Assembly (NCBI GenBank): GCA_028753945.1
Contig: JAPNXP010000014.1
Coordinates: 5,270,001-5,334,000, forward strand
DNA from: Hexactinellida sp. DTS-2022
Lineage: Eukaryota; Porifera; Hexactinellida
Direction: 5' to 3'
DNA: 64,000 nucleotides
In this document: positions 10,673 through 21,588 of the stretch, in pieces
Layout of the letters: each line of letters starts with the position of its first letter
Position numbering within the stretch: position 1 is the first letter of the stretch
The notes under the pieces: generated by a model
What the model was told of the DNA's origin: nothing
The model's database searches: none
What the model saw: only the letters and a program-made list of their open reading frames with translations
Made by a program: the position numbers and the translations under genes

Positions 10673-10831
10673 TTACCTTGCAAAAAAAGATCATAACAGT
10701 TTTTAAGTAGAAACACTGCATTCCTGAAATTCTTGTTGGGTTTGCGTTTGTGTTGGAATATTCAATTTTACGAGTTACAGAATTAATTATTATAATGTGA
10801 ACCTAGAGCGAACCTAGAGTTTATAGGAGAT

Positions 10832-12052
10832 ATGGATTCCATTGAAAAGGGTTCGACTCTCGCTAATCTTATCGGTAGATTCCGCGAGGCAGCACCTGCT
10901 ACTAAAACACAGCGCATGAAAAGTTCTGAGTTTTGGTGGAACAAACAGCAGTCTCCGCAGCGGGCGGCATTAATTAACAGTTTTGATGAAACCGAATCAG
11001 AGCTAATCGCGAATTACGCAGCATTGCCAGATTCATACGTAGATATTCCGAGTGGTCAATTTGATTCAGAGAGCCCTGTGCCAGTTTCGAGAATAGCAAT
11101 AAACACAAAAGAAACTAACCGACAAATAATGCCTACTTATAACCATAACAGCAAAGTAACAAAGTTCAATCCTACTGCAGATATCTTACAGGAATGGCGT
11201 TCAAAACGAAAAAGAGAAGCTTTGGATTACAGAATGCACCCTTCTTCCGACTTACAACAGTTCCATACTACGTCATCACCAGCAGGCCCAAGCGCAAGTA
11301 CAAGTACAAAGAAACAGAATTATTATGAGGAGCTAACCAATAAGTATCTACCACAGCCCAGGGGGGCACTAGAACAATCTGTTTTCAACCCAGTCACTGA
11401 TTCTCCCAACACCACAGCCCCGGTTAACAGTGGGATTATGAGAGCCTCTTGCACAAGTGCTGAGACGTCTGTACAGACTATGGATACTGTTTCTCGAGGT
11501 TTAAGAGAACTCGAGACTGGTGTACCAAATAACGCAGATACCTATGATGTATGTGGTGAATTGGTGGCATCTATTCCAATTGAAAACTTCTCTGAAAATG
11601 CATTGGTGCGAATAAATGAACCAGTCAAGGTTGATGCAGAGACTAGTACTACAGATCTTCGTAAACGTAAACAAATTAATGTGTTAAGACAAACAAAATA
11701 TATGATGCAATCTGAAACCCCTCCAGTTAAGTTAATGACCAGTCAATCAGTGCAGACATCCTATACCAAAGAAGTTGAGATACAAACTACCCCCTCACCA
11801 TCCCCGCCCACTAAAGAACTGATCTCAGTTCCTCCAGCTGTTCCATCCACTGGCCAAGAGCTGGAGGAGAGCATATGGTCCGTATCCTCTATGACGTCAG
11901 AGGGTGCCGACAGGGCAGTGGAGTGCAATGGCGAGATTGATTATCTGACTTTGTTCGAGGAAGATGAGCTCATACAGTTGTTGGTAGGAAAAGCTCGATT
12001 CTATGAACAACATATCGAGAATATAAATGCACTATTGAACACTGATAATTAA
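10832..12052 (+). CDS. Disordered 406-residue protein with dynein light-chain-like motifs
   Basis: A single-exon frame of good codon quality. A conserved-looking N-terminal motif (LIGRFREAAPATKTQR then EFWWNK, residues about 13-40) precedes a long Ser/Thr/Pro/Gln-rich disordered region. The protein ends with an acidic amphipathic helix (about 370-402) likely to be a short coiled coil. Three SVQT/EIQT tripeptide cores in the middle and C-terminal third (TSVQTMD, SQSVQTSY, VEIQTTP) fit the consensus of LC8 dynein light-chain binding sites. The RF-R..P plus FWW arrangement vaguely recalls proline/serine-rich ciliary proteins, but I do not assign a family. The neighbouring genes give no functional hint. 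Confidence 0.6.
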   Translation: MDSIEKGSTLANLIGRFREAAPATKTQRMKSSEFWWNKQQSPQRAALINSFDETESELIANYAALPDSYVDIPSGQFDSESPVPVSRIAINTKETNRQIMPTYNHNSKVTKFNPTADILQEWRSKRKREALDYRMHPSSDLQQFHTTSSPAGPSASTSTKKQNYYEELTNKYLPQPRGALEQSVFNPVTDSPNTTAPVNSGIMRASCTSAETSVQTMDTVSRGLRELETGVPNNADTYDVCGELVASIPIENFSENALVRINEPVKVDAETSTTDLRKRKQINVLRQTKYMMQSETPPVKLMTSQSVQTSYTKEVEIQTTPSPSPPTKELISVPPAVPSTGQELEESIWSVSSMTSEGADRAVECNGEIDYLTLFEEDELIQLLVGKARFYEQHIENINALLNTDN

Positions 12053-12191
12053 CTTATTTGAAAGGATATGTCTCATTACAATTGGTGTAAATCACTTGTC
12101 TAGAAACAAGATATTGTTGCGTTATGCTTAGGGTACATTTAAAGTTCCTTTCTCCTGTACTTCATACATTTAAATCCTGCAATAGAAGTGA

Positions 12192-13042
12192 ATGGACACA
12201 CAAGCTTTTGCTGTGCCTTCTTACACCACTCGTCTCTGGGGGTGGGCACTTGACCTGTGTAACCACGACCACTTTATTGTGTGTTCCATTCTACCATGGG
12301 TCGTGATGAATATCTTCTATTGGGCTCTAGTTGGTTTCTTAACATTTGTTGATATAACTGGCAACCTAAATTCCTTAATAAGTATAAGATTCAGCCTAAC
12401 GTCCCGATTGATATTGGGCGCTTGAAGCGTGCTGCGGCTTTCACTTTCCTGAATCAGGTAGTGCTGAGTTTCTTTCTATCGATTCCCTTCCCTGGCACAG
12501 TTACACAGCGCGGTATTTCCACCGGCCCGGAGCTTCCCTCGTTTCTAGAATCTTCCATTTACCTCATCGGCTACATCGTGTGTCAGGAAGTTTGCTTCTA
12601 CTGTTCGCACCGACTTCTCCACACTCCATTCTTATACAAACACATTCACAAGATCCACCACGAGTGGATTTCCCCCTGTGCAATAGCCGGTTTCTACGTG
12701 CATCCAATCGAGCATGTAGTATCGAACTCCATGTCTGTTATTTCAGGGCCGATCCTCCTCGGCGGACACATGTTTGTTATTATTTTGTGGACCTTGCTGA
12801 GTCTTTATGTTAATATTGTAGACCACTCCGGGTACCATTTCCCCTTTGTATATTCGAATGAATTTCATGACTTCCACCATTATAGCTTCACCTGTAACTT
12901 CGGAAATTACGAGATTCTAGATCGCCTCTTAGGGACTGATGGGCGCTTTAGGAACTCCAAACAGTTCGAAAACCACCGAGTTCTGCTCTCCACAGAGTCA
13001 GCTCATGAGCGATACGATAGACTCAATGGGAAAGACGAGTGA
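12192..13042 (+). pseudogene. FAXDC2-like sterol desaturase/fatty acid hydroxylase, interrupted by one frameshift
   Basis: The sequence encodes a di-iron membrane hydroxylase of the fatty acid hydroxylase superfamily, collinear with vertebrate FAXDC2 and nematode homologues. The first part (12192 to about 12361) has membrane helices and ends FVDITG. The second part, one frame away, continues [19 protein letters not shown] to a TGA ending at 13042. It carries the family's histidine clusters HRLLH, HKIHHEW, HPIEH and HDFHH. The expected join ([16 protein letters not shown]) needs a single extra base near 12361. No GT-AG intron fits the gap. Everything downstream is intact and conserved, so the choices are a recent null allele, programmed frameshifting (no slippery site obvious) or a base missed in the assembly. 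If whole, the enzyme would be ~283 residues in the ER membrane. Confidence 0.75.
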
Positions 13043-13307
13043 TAAGGATTTATAACCTGTTATTTATTCGACACAGGATTTAACGCTTTCAATTGTAAAC
13101 TGTACTATAGAGCCCCCTAAGCAAAGCTGTTAGCTTTGAGATTTATATTCCCTGTAGTTTTTATCTGTTATTTCGATTTACAAATCTATAATTTAATTCT
13201 CGCTAGAACTCGTTCGTAGTATCATGTTGCATTCTCTGATATAGGCTCGTGTAATTATTTGAACACTTCAGTGCCCGTGTTATTAACATGTGTCTTATCT
13301 CAGTGGA

Positions 13308-14186
13308 ATGCTGATAATACTTAGACAGATTACTAGTAGCATAACTAGAGTATTTTCTGGGCGTCCAGTTAGCTTGAGGATCTGTATCTCTTCTCTGTGC
13401 ACACTCTCAATAATCTCACTAGCCCGACTGCCCTATTCCCACTGCAACAGCTCAGTCCAGTTAGATTTAGACAAACTACATTTGTTACAAACCCGCTCAA
13501 TGGCTTGGAGAGCGCACGGAGATTCTAATGAGGATCTTATCAACCAGTTGAAAGCTAACGGTATCGTCAAGACCGAGAGAATAGCATTGGCGATGAAGAG
13601 AGTGGATCGAGGTCAGTTCGTGGGCTACAATCCTTATAAGGACTCGCCCCAGTCCATCGACTACCAAGCCACCATATCAGCGCCTCATATGCACGCGTAC
13701 GCACTCGAGATGCTACGGGACCATCTGCAGGAGGGAATGAATGCTCTGGACGTGGGGTCCGGGTCTGGGTATCTGTCTGTGTGCATGAGTCTGTTGGTGG
13801 GCGACAGGGGGAGGGTGGTAGGCATAGAGCACATCAAGGAACTGGTGGAGTACTCCACTAAGAACACACACAAGGCCCACGCCAGCCTGCTAGCCAGTGG
13901 ACAGCTGGAGTACGTGGTCGGGGACGGCAGGATGGGGTACATCGCAGCGGCTCCCTTCGACGCTATCCACGTGGGAGCGGCAGCCGATGTGGTCCCACAG
14001 GCGCTGCTGGACCAGCTGAAGCCCGGCGGGAGACTGGTGATACCAGTCGGGCCTCAGGGAGGCAGCCAGCAACTGATGAGGTACGATAAGAAAATGGATG
14101 GGAGTGTTGAAAAGACCTCTCTAATGGGGGTTATGTATGTACCGCTGACATCGAAAGATAAACAGATCAGCCCTTGGAAACTGTAG
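13308..14186 (+). CDS. PCMT1: Protein-L-isoaspartate O-methyltransferase
   Basis: SAM-dependent repair methyltransferase that methylates isoaspartyl residues in aged proteins. The catalytic core begins at the internal MAW (13500) and is highly conserved: [23 protein letters not shown], the SAM-binding [28 protein letters not shown] and [14 protein letters not shown]. The first ATG, at 13308, adds 64 residues containing a hydrophobic, arginine-bearing segment that could be a membrane anchor or mitochondrial signal. Longer vertebrate PCMT1 isoforms also have a hydrophobic N-terminal extension before the same MAW. Both starts may be used. An acceptor-like cttatctcag lies 4 bases before the first ATG. 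Confidence 0.95.
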   Translation: MLIILRQITSSITRVFSGRPVSLRICISSLCTLSIISLARLPYSHCNSSVQLDLDKLHLLQTRSMAWRAHGDSNEDLINQLKANGIVKTERIALAMKRVDRGQFVGYNPYKDSPQSIDYQATISAPHMHAYALEMLRDHLQEGMNALDVGSGSGYLSVCMSLLVGDRGRVVGIEHIKELVEYSTKNTHKAHASLLASGQLEYVVGDGRMGYIAAAPFDAIHVGAAADVVPQALLDQLKPGGRLVIPVGPQGGSQQLMRYDKKMDGSVEKTSLMGVMYVPLTSKDKQISPWKL

Positions 14187-14337
14187 GTCCCCGCTGTGCT
14201 TCGAATGATCCCATTCCCTAATCGTTTGGAACTGTATGCTTTCTAAATATTTATTCAATCAATTATAGTATTTTCAATAAATTGTTTAGAGTTAAAATAT
14301 TTATAAAACTGTTGTGCTTAGAACAACAATAAGTAGA

Positions 14338-17139
14338 ATGTCTAGTAACAGAAAGAAGAGCAAAAATGCTACTAAGAAAGGAGCAAATAAATCCTCTAAT
14401 CCAGAGGATCAAAAGGCTGTATCGGCTGATGCCAGAGAAGAACCTGATAGCGAAGATATTTTCTGTTTGCACGCAAAGAGCTACAAGCCGCCTAACTCCT
14501 CTCCAAACAAGAAGAAAGGAAAGCAAAAACAAAACAGCATAATATCTTTGAAATGTCTAGATTGTGTCAGAGATAAAGCAGACACCGTAGAGACAGAGGG
14601 CCTCTGGCTCTGTTTGCACTGCTTTCAGTCGAGATGCGGCAGATACTGCGACAATACACACGCTCTCAAGCATTTCGAGTCTGACAATGATCACTGTTTG
14701 TCAATTAATATTACTAGCTGGCAGGTCTGGTGCTACCATTGTGATAATTATGTTTCCCAACATTTAATTAAAGGCAATTTGGAGTCTACATTGTCCTCGG
14801 TGAAGAAACAATTAAAATTACTTAAACCACCTAAGCGACAAGTCCCTATGGAGGTTGAAATGGTTGAGTTTCCATTAGGAGAGGCTAAGTCATTCTCATT
14901 TCGCGTCATAGGTCTCACAAACCTTGGAAACACTTGCTATTTCAACTCCGCTCTACAGAACCTGCTATACCTAGCTCCTTTCAAGGAACAGCTGTTCCAC
15001 ACTTTGCAACGGACAGAGTACAGGTTGGTTCCCAAGAAGCACCCCAATCTGGAGCCCATCACATTCCAATACACCGACAGTGGAGCTGCAGAGCCTGGAG
15101 ACCTAACGAAAGCTCTCTCTTCTCTGATGAAGCAAACTAATCAAGTTAACGAGCAAGAGTTGGTAACGGGCAAGAAGTCTGTTAACAGACGGTGTATAAC
15201 GTCTCCCCGGATTGTACAGAATGCAGTAGCGAAGAGACACAGGAAGTTCTCAAACGGGTCCCAGCAGGATAGCCACGAGCTGCTGCGCTATCTGATCGAC
15301 ATGGTCAAGGACGAGGAAATAAAGCGATTGAAAGTTGCTTTCCTGGAACACTTCGACGCCAAGGATCATAAATCACAGTTTAAGAGTTATTCGGAAGAAA
15401 AGAAGAAGCTACTGAAGAAGTATGCGAGCGAGTTTAAGAATATATTTGTGTTTACTGGTACATTTATTGATGACGTATTTGGCGGGAAGCTGTTGAGTAT
15501 AGTAGAGTGCCACTCTTGCAGAAATGCTTTTGATGTGAATGAAGACTTCTTAGACATCTCGCTGGCGCTGCCATTGGAAAAGTACGAGTATAAACCCGCA
15601 CCTCACAAAGATACGTCGAAAAAGCAACAGAAACAATTGAACAAAGCAGAAAAGAAAAAACTGAAAAAGCAAAATAGCAAAACTTATGATGTTCACACCT
15701 TCAATAAGAAATCTGATATCCGTGAGACTAGCAAGGGCGTTACAGAACCGAGTCATGAAATCACCTCAAATGAAGTAAGCGAGTCAGTCGATATGAGAGA
15801 GGAAAGCACCGATACAAATGGAGAGGCGGAGCACGAGACTGGCCCTGCTGTTGGCAGTCAGGGCAGCGAGCCAGATAAGCGCCTCAGCAGTGATATGAAT
15901 GGATTGAATATCGACACAGAACAAGATCCAGAACCTGAAACAGATAACCTAAGCGGAGAGACGGAGCCTGAAGAGATCTCTGATCAGATACCTGAGTCTA
16001 CTGCAGAGGATAATCTTAAGGAAGATACGGCAGAATCTCACAACAGTCTTCCTACAATAATTATAGATGACTCCGAATGTAGCACTGATAACCCCCCTGA
16101 TCCTAAACCTGTTACAGACAGCTCTCAAATTGAAAGCCAAGACGTTAGCTCGGGACAAATCCAATCTAATTCACAAACAGAACTACACATGGAGGCAGAG
16201 AATTCTCAAACTGACCATTCCACCGCTACCCACTCAGAGACAGCAGAACAACCAATAGAGCGAAAGGAATGCAAGGTCAAGTCTAAAAATGTTACGCGTC
16301 TAAGCAGAGAAAGCAAAGAGCAGCCTCACTCCTCGCTGGAGTACTACATCAACAGGTTCTTCTCTGCGGAGACCTTGCAGGGAGACTATCTGTGTGTGCT
16401 CTGCAACCCCCAGCTGGGGCCCCCTCCTGACGAGGACACACAGTCCAGCTGCAGTGGGGAGGATAAGGAGAGCAGCGGGGAGAGCATAGACCTGACCAAG
16501 TGCCACTTCAGTAATGCGACCAAGCAGTTCCATGTATTGTCACTGCCCCCGATTCTCACCATACATCTTAAGCGGTTCTCTCAGAGCGGATTCCGTCTTC
16601 ACAAGATTAACAAACACATTGACTTTCCTCTGGTGCTAGATATGGGCCCCTACTGTACATCCGACATTGCAGCGACTATGGACACTGACTGTAGGATTCT
16701 GTATGGACTGAGAGGAATAGTGCAACACTCCGGGGGCATGGTGGCGGGGCACTATATAGCATATGTCAACATTGCAGATTGGAACAGTCATGTTAAGGTC
16801 CGTTCACCGAAAGGAAAGTCTCTCTCTGATAACGACGTAGCAGGTGCCACTCAATGCGAGAAGATGGACACAGATAGGGAGGCAGAGGTGGGAGAGACAA
16901 TGGATTGCAGAATGGAAGTTTCTAGAAAAGATTCCGCAACTGAGATACAAAGCCAGGATACAATCTGCTCAGAAGTGATTAGCCCCCCTCAGTCCACTAC
17001 CCACATTGTCCCTTCTGAAGATTGGTATTACATCAGCGACTCCAGTGTGAGCAAAGTGTCCAGCCAGGAAGTATTCAGGTCCCAGGCTTATATCCTATTC
17101 TACGAGAGACTGCCATTAATCACGAGTGATACTCTATAG
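14338..17139 (+). CDS. Ubiquitin-specific protease, USP16/USP45 type
   Basis: The 933-residue deubiquitinase has the architecture of USP16/USP45. It has a lysine-rich start, an N-terminal ZnF-UBP finger (about residues 43-140, with Cys/His pairs in CLDCVRD, CLHCFQSRCGRYC, HALKHF, WCYHCDNYV) and a split catalytic domain. The Cys box is LGNTCYFNSALQNLLY (nucleophile Cys200) and the His box is GGMVAGHYIAYV (His805). A final WYYISDSSV segment supplies the last catalytic region. Between the catalytic halves lie Cys-x2-Cys zinc pairs (CHSC, CVLC) and a long acidic disordered insert (about 435-670). In other animals these enzymes remove ubiquitin from histone H2A or from ERCC1. One exon. I cannot separate USP16 from USP45 by eye. 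Confidence 0.9.
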   Translation: MSSNRKKSKNATKKGANKSSNPEDQKAVSADAREEPDSEDIFCLHAKSYKPPNSSPNKKKGKQKQNSIISLKCLDCVRDKADTVETEGLWLCLHCFQSRCGRYCDNTHALKHFESDNDHCLSINITSWQVWCYHCDNYVSQHLIKGNLESTLSSVKKQLKLLKPPKRQVPMEVEMVEFPLGEAKSFSFRVIGLTNLGNTCYFNSALQNLLYLAPFKEQLFHTLQRTEYRLVPKKHPNLEPITFQYTDSGAAEPGDLTKALSSLMKQTNQVNEQELVTGKKSVNRRCITSPRIVQNAVAKRHRKFSNGSQQDSHELLRYLIDMVKDEEIKRLKVAFLEHFDAKDHKSQFKSYSEEKKKLLKKYASEFKNIFVFTGTFIDDVFGGKLLSIVECHSCRNAFDVNEDFLDISLALPLEKYEYKPAPHKDTSKKQQKQLNKAEKKKLKKQNSKTYDVHTFNKKSDIRETSKGVTEPSHEITSNEVSESVDMREESTDTNGEAEHETGPAVGSQGSEPDKRLSSDMNGLNIDTEQDPEPETDNLSGETEPEEISDQIPESTAEDNLKEDTAESHNSLPTIIIDDSECSTDNPPDPKPVTDSSQIESQDVSSGQIQSNSQTELHMEAENSQTDHSTATHSETAEQPIERKECKVKSKNVTRLSRESKEQPHSSLEYYINRFFSAETLQGDYLCVLCNPQLGPPPDEDTQSSCSGEDKESSGESIDLTKCHFSNATKQFHVLSLPPILTIHLKRFSQSGFRLHKINKHIDFPLVLDMGPYCTSDIAATMDTDCRILYGLRGIVQHSGGMVAGHYIAYVNIADWNSHVKVRSPKGKSLSDNDVAGATQCEKMDTDREAEVGETMDCRMEVSRKDSATEIQSQDTICSEVISPPQSTTHIVPSEDWYYISDSSVSKVSSQEVFRSQAYILFYERLPLITSDTL

Positions 17140-17355
17140 CTGCTAAGTTGTACCTCAAATGAATTGTTTTATGTGTACAAATGCTGATGTAACATTGTAG
17201 GTTGATATTTTATAGGAATACTTAGTTCTACATCCATAGGTCTTTTCGCGGCGGCCTGAAATATCGAAGCAATCAAAGGATAATAATTAACATTAATTAC
17301 TTCACTATAAACCATTACCTCTTAACTTTGATTATTTGTAAGTGTTAAGAGCGAA

Positions 17356-18741
17356 ATGGAGTGCCCCCTGGCGAATGGCCACCTGTCTAACGGAGTCCAT
17401 AAACCGACTAAAGCGAAACGAACTTTCACTGGCAAGGAACTGGCTGCTCTCAACCGCAGAGACAACGCTCATGTTGCGGTTCATGGGAAGGTTTATGACG
17501 TCAGTTCTTTCATTGAGAAGCATCCAGGCGGGCCTGACCAGATCGCCCTAGGCGCCGGGCGTGATATTTCGCAGTTATTCGAGTCCTACCACAGTGACAA
17601 AGCTTTCAAAATATTAGAGAAATTCCATGTAGGCGACTTGGTATCCAATGAGTGGCCGGTCTTCCCGCCTCGCGGCGAGTTCTATCGCACTCTGAAGCAG
17701 AGAGTGGACAGGTATTTCAAAGACAACAACATCGACCCAAAGTTTGATCCCTGGATGTTCGTGCGGTATGCATTCTTCCTCGGTTTCGCGTTTTTCTGCA
17801 CTTTCGCGGTGATACAGAACCACGAGAACATGCCGCTCTCCTTGCTCATGACGGCTGTGTGGGGGTTTGACGTGGCGCTGGTCGCTATGACGTTTACACA
17901 CGACTCTTCTCACTTCTCAATCACACACAAACCCTGGGTCTGGAGGCTGTTTGGGTCTGTCCACGACTTGTTCAACGGCGCCTCTATGTTCATATGGATC
18001 CACCAGCACACCATGGGGCACCATCCTTTCACGAACATAGACGGCAAAGACCCGGACATATCCACCAACACGACCCACCCTGACATCAGACGCATCAAAC
18101 ACCACCAGCCATGGATTCCCCGCTACCTCTACCAGCACATCTACGTGCCGCTGGTGTACTGCTTGCTGGGCCTCAAGACCCGGGTCCAGGACTTCTTTCT
18201 GCTGAGGGACGGCAAGAACAGCGCTATGGCCCTGACTATACCCACCAACTCACAGCTGGTACAATTCTACCTCGGAAAGTTCTTGCACCTCAATTACAGG
18301 TTCACACTCATGTACTTGTACATGCCCGTGTGGAAGGTAGTTTTATTCAACTTAGTTGCTGAGTTTGTGGGCAGCTACTGGCTGGCTCTGGTGTTCCAGA
18401 CCTCGCATGTGATAAGCGAGGTGGAGTGGCCTCAGCCGGACGAGAACAACGAGCTGCACCAGGACTGGGCGGAGCTGCAGGTGGCCACCACACAGGACTA
18501 CGCCACGGACAGCTGGTTCTGGTCCGTGTTCACCGGCTCCCTGAACCACCAGACCGTGCACCACCTATTCCCCGGGGTCCTGCAGTCCCACTACATCAAG
18601 CTGACCCCCATTCTGAGGGAGACCTGCAGAGAGTTCGGAGTCACCTACCACTGCGTGCCCACCTTCTGGGAGGCGCTAGGCTGCCACTTCAGCCACCTCA
18701 AGAGGCTGGGGCAGGGGGACACCAGGCCTAAGCAGACCTGA
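17356..18741 (+). CDS. Cytochrome b5-fused front-end fatty acid desaturase (FADS type)
   Basis: The 461-residue ER enzyme introduces a double bond between an existing one and the carboxyl end of polyunsaturated acyl-CoA (delta-5/6/8-type). The N-terminal cytochrome b5 domain has the heme motif HPGG (residues 56-59) with second ligand His79. Three histidine boxes follow: HDSSH (182-186), HQHTMGHH (216-223) and the diagnostic QTVHH (399-403), where Gln replaces the first His as in all front-end desaturases. Four hydrophobic segments separate them. Regioselectivity cannot be read from the sequence. One exon; the ATG is the first in frame. Confidence 0.93.
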   Translation: MECPLANGHLSNGVHKPTKAKRTFTGKELAALNRRDNAHVAVHGKVYDVSSFIEKHPGGPDQIALGAGRDISQLFESYHSDKAFKILEKFHVGDLVSNEWPVFPPRGEFYRTLKQRVDRYFKDNNIDPKFDPWMFVRYAFFLGFAFFCTFAVIQNHENMPLSLLMTAVWGFDVALVAMTFTHDSSHFSITHKPWVWRLFGSVHDLFNGASMFIWIHQHTMGHHPFTNIDGKDPDISTNTTHPDIRRIKHHQPWIPRYLYQHIYVPLVYCLLGLKTRVQDFFLLRDGKNSAMALTIPTNSQLVQFYLGKFLHLNYRFTLMYLYMPVWKVVLFNLVAEFVGSYWLALVFQTSHVISEVEWPQPDENNELHQDWAELQVATTQDYATDSWFWSVFTGSLNHQTVHHLFPGVLQSHYIKLTPILRETCREFGVTYHCVPTFWEALGCHFSHLKRLGQGDTRPKQT

Positions 18742-18898
18742 CTGGCTCGTGAGAATTATAGAATTGTATAGGAACCTACTGTAACTTTTATAAGGGCTAA
18801 GCGATATTTATGTAGTTTTTATGTGTATACAATTAATCGAATTCCCAGAATGGATGTAAGGACTGTATAACTATAACATTCATGACACGAGACCAGGA

Positions 18899-20416
18899 AT
18901 GCTTAGCTCTACCCTGCAACAGAAATCAGCGCGCAGTGACGTACCCCTCCCCCCCACCTCCATAGAGCAGTGGCTGCAGCAGCAGCAGATAGCGTACAGC
19001 GACTGGCCGGCGGTAGCGAGTAGGAGCGAGCAGCAGGGGTTGCCGGATGCACTGGGGCTCATCCCATTCACGCAGGCCGAAGCGATAAAGGCAGACCTGT
19101 CGGGTCGCGCGGGGTTCGACGAGCAGCTGTACGGCCAGCTGGAGCAGCAGGTGGCGGAGCTGTCCGGGAGGGTCAACCGGCTGGGGGGACACGTGTATCA
19201 GCTGGAGGAGCCCCGGGGAGAGGAGATAGCGGCTAAGGGGTCCGACCCTTTCATCACAGAGGACACGAGCAGTGACAGCGGGTCCGGCGAGGACGACAGT
19301 CTGACTGTATCTCAGACTGCTGCCTCTAAACAGCGGGGCAGCAAGGAGTACGTGCGCCGCAAGCCGGCCAGACAGACCCGGACCCTGAGGGGGCAGAGGG
19401 GCGGGGACAAGTCCGAGAAGAGAGCAGAGGACGCCATATTTATGGGTTTCGACGAGAAGGAGCTGACCCCCCTCCCCGGACAGATAGAGCCTATCAGAGT
19501 GCTGGACTTCGTATCCAAGAACCAGGGGTTCAGTGCCCCCTTCATGAAGTCCTGGAGGAAGCTGTTCTACTCGGAGCCCTCCAGCGCGGTCCTGCAGGAC
19601 CTGTTCTGGGTCATGTGGCTCGACAAGTTCAACTCCGAGAGCGACATCGAGACAGAAACGGAGTTCAAGTTCTTATTCCGCTGCTCTCTCTCCTACGTGA
19701 AGCTGTTCCAGCGTATCCCTCTTAAGTTCAGAGACCTGTTCTTCCTGAAGTACGCAGACTGCTTAGCCCAGTCTCTCTACGTGGCCTTCTGGGCGCTGTT
19801 CCCCGGGTCAAGGCCGGAGTTCGGAGAATTATTCCGGCGATACATCACTACTCTCGTCTACAATGTAGTCATTGGCTTAGAGCCGCTGCCGCTCTCGTGG
19901 AATGAATGGAAAGTAGACCCAGAAGACTTCTCTCGATCGAAAATACCTAAACAAGATAGCCGTAGCGCCATAGCTGCTAAGCCGGCAACCCCATCACCTG
20001 AGAATGTGAACCCAAGTGCTTCCCAGACGGAGGGAGAAGCTCTGCTTCCCTATTCAGCAAACTCCCTGGGGCTAAGCCCCATATACCACAATGTTAAGTT
20101 CAATGTGCTGGGACAGTCCCCCCTCGTGAAATGCTACCTCCGCTCACTGGGCACCACCAGCTCCCGACGCCCCTCCTACATTAGCCGAGCGGAGATATTA
20201 GCCGTGCCTAAGCCGATGCAGAGCTACAAGCAGGTTATGGAGGATATTCGGAGAGAGACCAGGGAGAGGGAACAGGAGCTGGACAGACTGGTTAAGACCC
20301 TGGACCTGGATGTCAAACGGAATTGGAAGGAATGTAGGAAAGAGATGGAACAGTACCAGATAGAAGAAGTTAGGATTAAACTAAACCCGCGTATGTACAA
20401 GACAATCCCAGAGTAA
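18899..20416 (+). CDS. FAM227 family protein (FWWh domain)
   Basis: The 505-residue protein carries the FWWh domain of FAM227A/B in its middle: LFWVMWLDKF, then LFRCSLSYVKLF, FFLKYADCLAQSLYVAFWALFPGS and a terminal SWNEW. This is followed by the family's SPLVKCYLRSLG segment and a charged coiled coil (about 440-490). The N-terminal ~200 residues are Gln-rich and then charged and disordered. Family members are found in ciliated species and are mostly testis- or cilium-associated, but their biochemical role is unknown. It overlaps nothing and converges with RFC2, the stop codons being 107 bp apart. Confidence 0.75.
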   Translation: MLSSTLQQKSARSDVPLPPTSIEQWLQQQQIAYSDWPAVASRSEQQGLPDALGLIPFTQAEAIKADLSGRAGFDEQLYGQLEQQVAELSGRVNRLGGHVYQLEEPRGEEIAAKGSDPFITEDTSSDSGSGEDDSLTVSQTAASKQRGSKEYVRRKPARQTRTLRGQRGGDKSEKRAEDAIFMGFDEKELTPLPGQIEPIRVLDFVSKNQGFSAPFMKSWRKLFYSEPSSAVLQDLFWVMWLDKFNSESDIETETEFKFLFRCSLSYVKLFQRIPLKFRDLFFLKYADCLAQSLYVAFWALFPGSRPEFGELFRRYITTLVYNVVIGLEPLPLSWNEWKVDPEDFSRSKIPKQDSRSAIAAKPATPSPENVNPSASQTEGEALLPYSANSLGLSPIYHNVKFNVLGQSPLVKCYLRSLGTTSSRRPSYISRAEILAVPKPMQSYKQVMEDIRRETREREQELDRLVKTLDLDVKRNWKECRKEMEQYQIEEVRIKLNPRMYKTIPE

Positions 20417-20523
20417 CAGTTATTCCCTCCCTATTTAATACAGTACATACTAACATTCTCACTCTATAAGGAAATGTAAAATTAACTAAAGTGCTTGTAC
20501 TATCTAAGTGCGTCTCTTGCTAA

Positions 20524-21588
20524 TTAATCTAAGTAGGCCAGTTTGCAGAGTCGAGCCACCAGCCCAGAGAGTTGTAGCAGTGTTCCCAGCCCTTCGCTGA
20601 TCCTCAGATGTGTCATCCCAATCTCCTTTATAAATTCTAACTTCTGGAACTCCGCTATCTCCGTCATAGGCAGGTTCTTGCAGACTCTGAATACGCTGCT
20701 TATAACGTCCTCCGAGGAGTATCCCTTGTTCCACAGCGTCTCCAGAGTATTGTGGGCGTGCGTTAGCTCTCCCTTGATGCAGGCTAGCAGCATCTGCTTG
20801 ACCAGTAACGGGTGCGGCTCGTCGCAAATCTTGAATACGTACTCGCTGTTAACCAGCCCGAATCCTGTGTGTGTGGACTGCAGGTTGTTGATGGCCTGTC
20901 GCATGTCGCCCTGAGCTGTGAACACCACGGCCTCCAGTCCCTCGTCAGTCTTAGAGACGCTCTCTCGGTTGCAGATCTCCAGCAGGCGGCTGAGGATCTC
21001 CGCGTCGCTCAGCCGGCTGTACCTCAGCACGGCGCAGCGGGACTGGATAGCTTCTATTATCTTCTCGGAGTCGTTGCAGGCGAGTGCGAATCTCGTGGTT
21101 CTAGAGTAGACCTCCATGATTCTGCGCATCGCCTGCTGGGCGCCTGACGTCATGCTGTCCGCTTCGTCCAGTATAACAATCTTGTGCTTTCCCTGCGGGA
21201 GGGTCACTCTCTGTTGGGAGAAGGTCTTTATTCGCGACCTCACCACGTCGATGCCTCGCTCGTCAGAGGCATTCAGCTCCAGCACTGCGTTGGAAAAGGC
21301 ATCGCCCAGCATGGCTCGGGCTAAGCACAGGATGGAGGTGGTCTTACCGGTCCCGGGCGGGCCCGCTATGATTATGTTAGGGAGATTGCCTTGCACTGCG
21401 AATACTGCGAATCTCTTTATGGTCTCAGAGTTCCCTACGATGTCACACAGCTGTGTGGGTCTGTACTTTTCTATCCAGGGGACTTGTAGCTTGCCTGTTC
21501 TCTTCTGCGTTTCTGCAGGGATAGGCTCTGTCTCTGTCTCCCTGTTCAGGATCATCAGGTCGCCAATCATCTCCACCTCTGTAGCCAT
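20524..21588 (-). CDS. RFC2: Replication factor C subunit 2
   Basis: The 354-residue AAA+ ATPase is a small subunit of the RFC clamp loader that opens PCNA at primer junctions. It is closest to vertebrate RFC2 throughout: VEKYRP-like IEKYRPTQL, Walker [10 protein letters not shown], Walker B LDEADSM, the arginine-finger SRC motif QSRCAVLRY, then [17 protein letters not shown] and [12 protein letters not shown]. The C-terminal collar helices end near [11 protein letters not shown]. One exon; length is typical. Confidence 0.96.
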   Translation of the reverse strand: MATEVEMIGDLMILNRETETEPIPAETQKRTGKLQVPWIEKYRPTQLCDIVGNSETIKRFAVFAVQGNLPNIIIAGPPGTGKTTSILCLARAMLGDAFSNAVLELNASDERGIDVVRSRIKTFSQQRVTLPQGKHKIVILDEADSMTSGAQQAMRRIMEVYSRTTRFALACNDSEKIIEAIQSRCAVLRYSRLSDAEILSRLLEICNRESVSKTDEGLEAVVFTAQGDMRQAINNLQSTHTGFGLVNSEYVFKICDEPHPLLVKQMLLACIKGELTHAHNTLETLWNKGYSSEDVISSVFRVCKNLPMTEIAEFQKLEFIKEIGMTHLRISEGLGTLLQLSGLVARLCKLAYLD

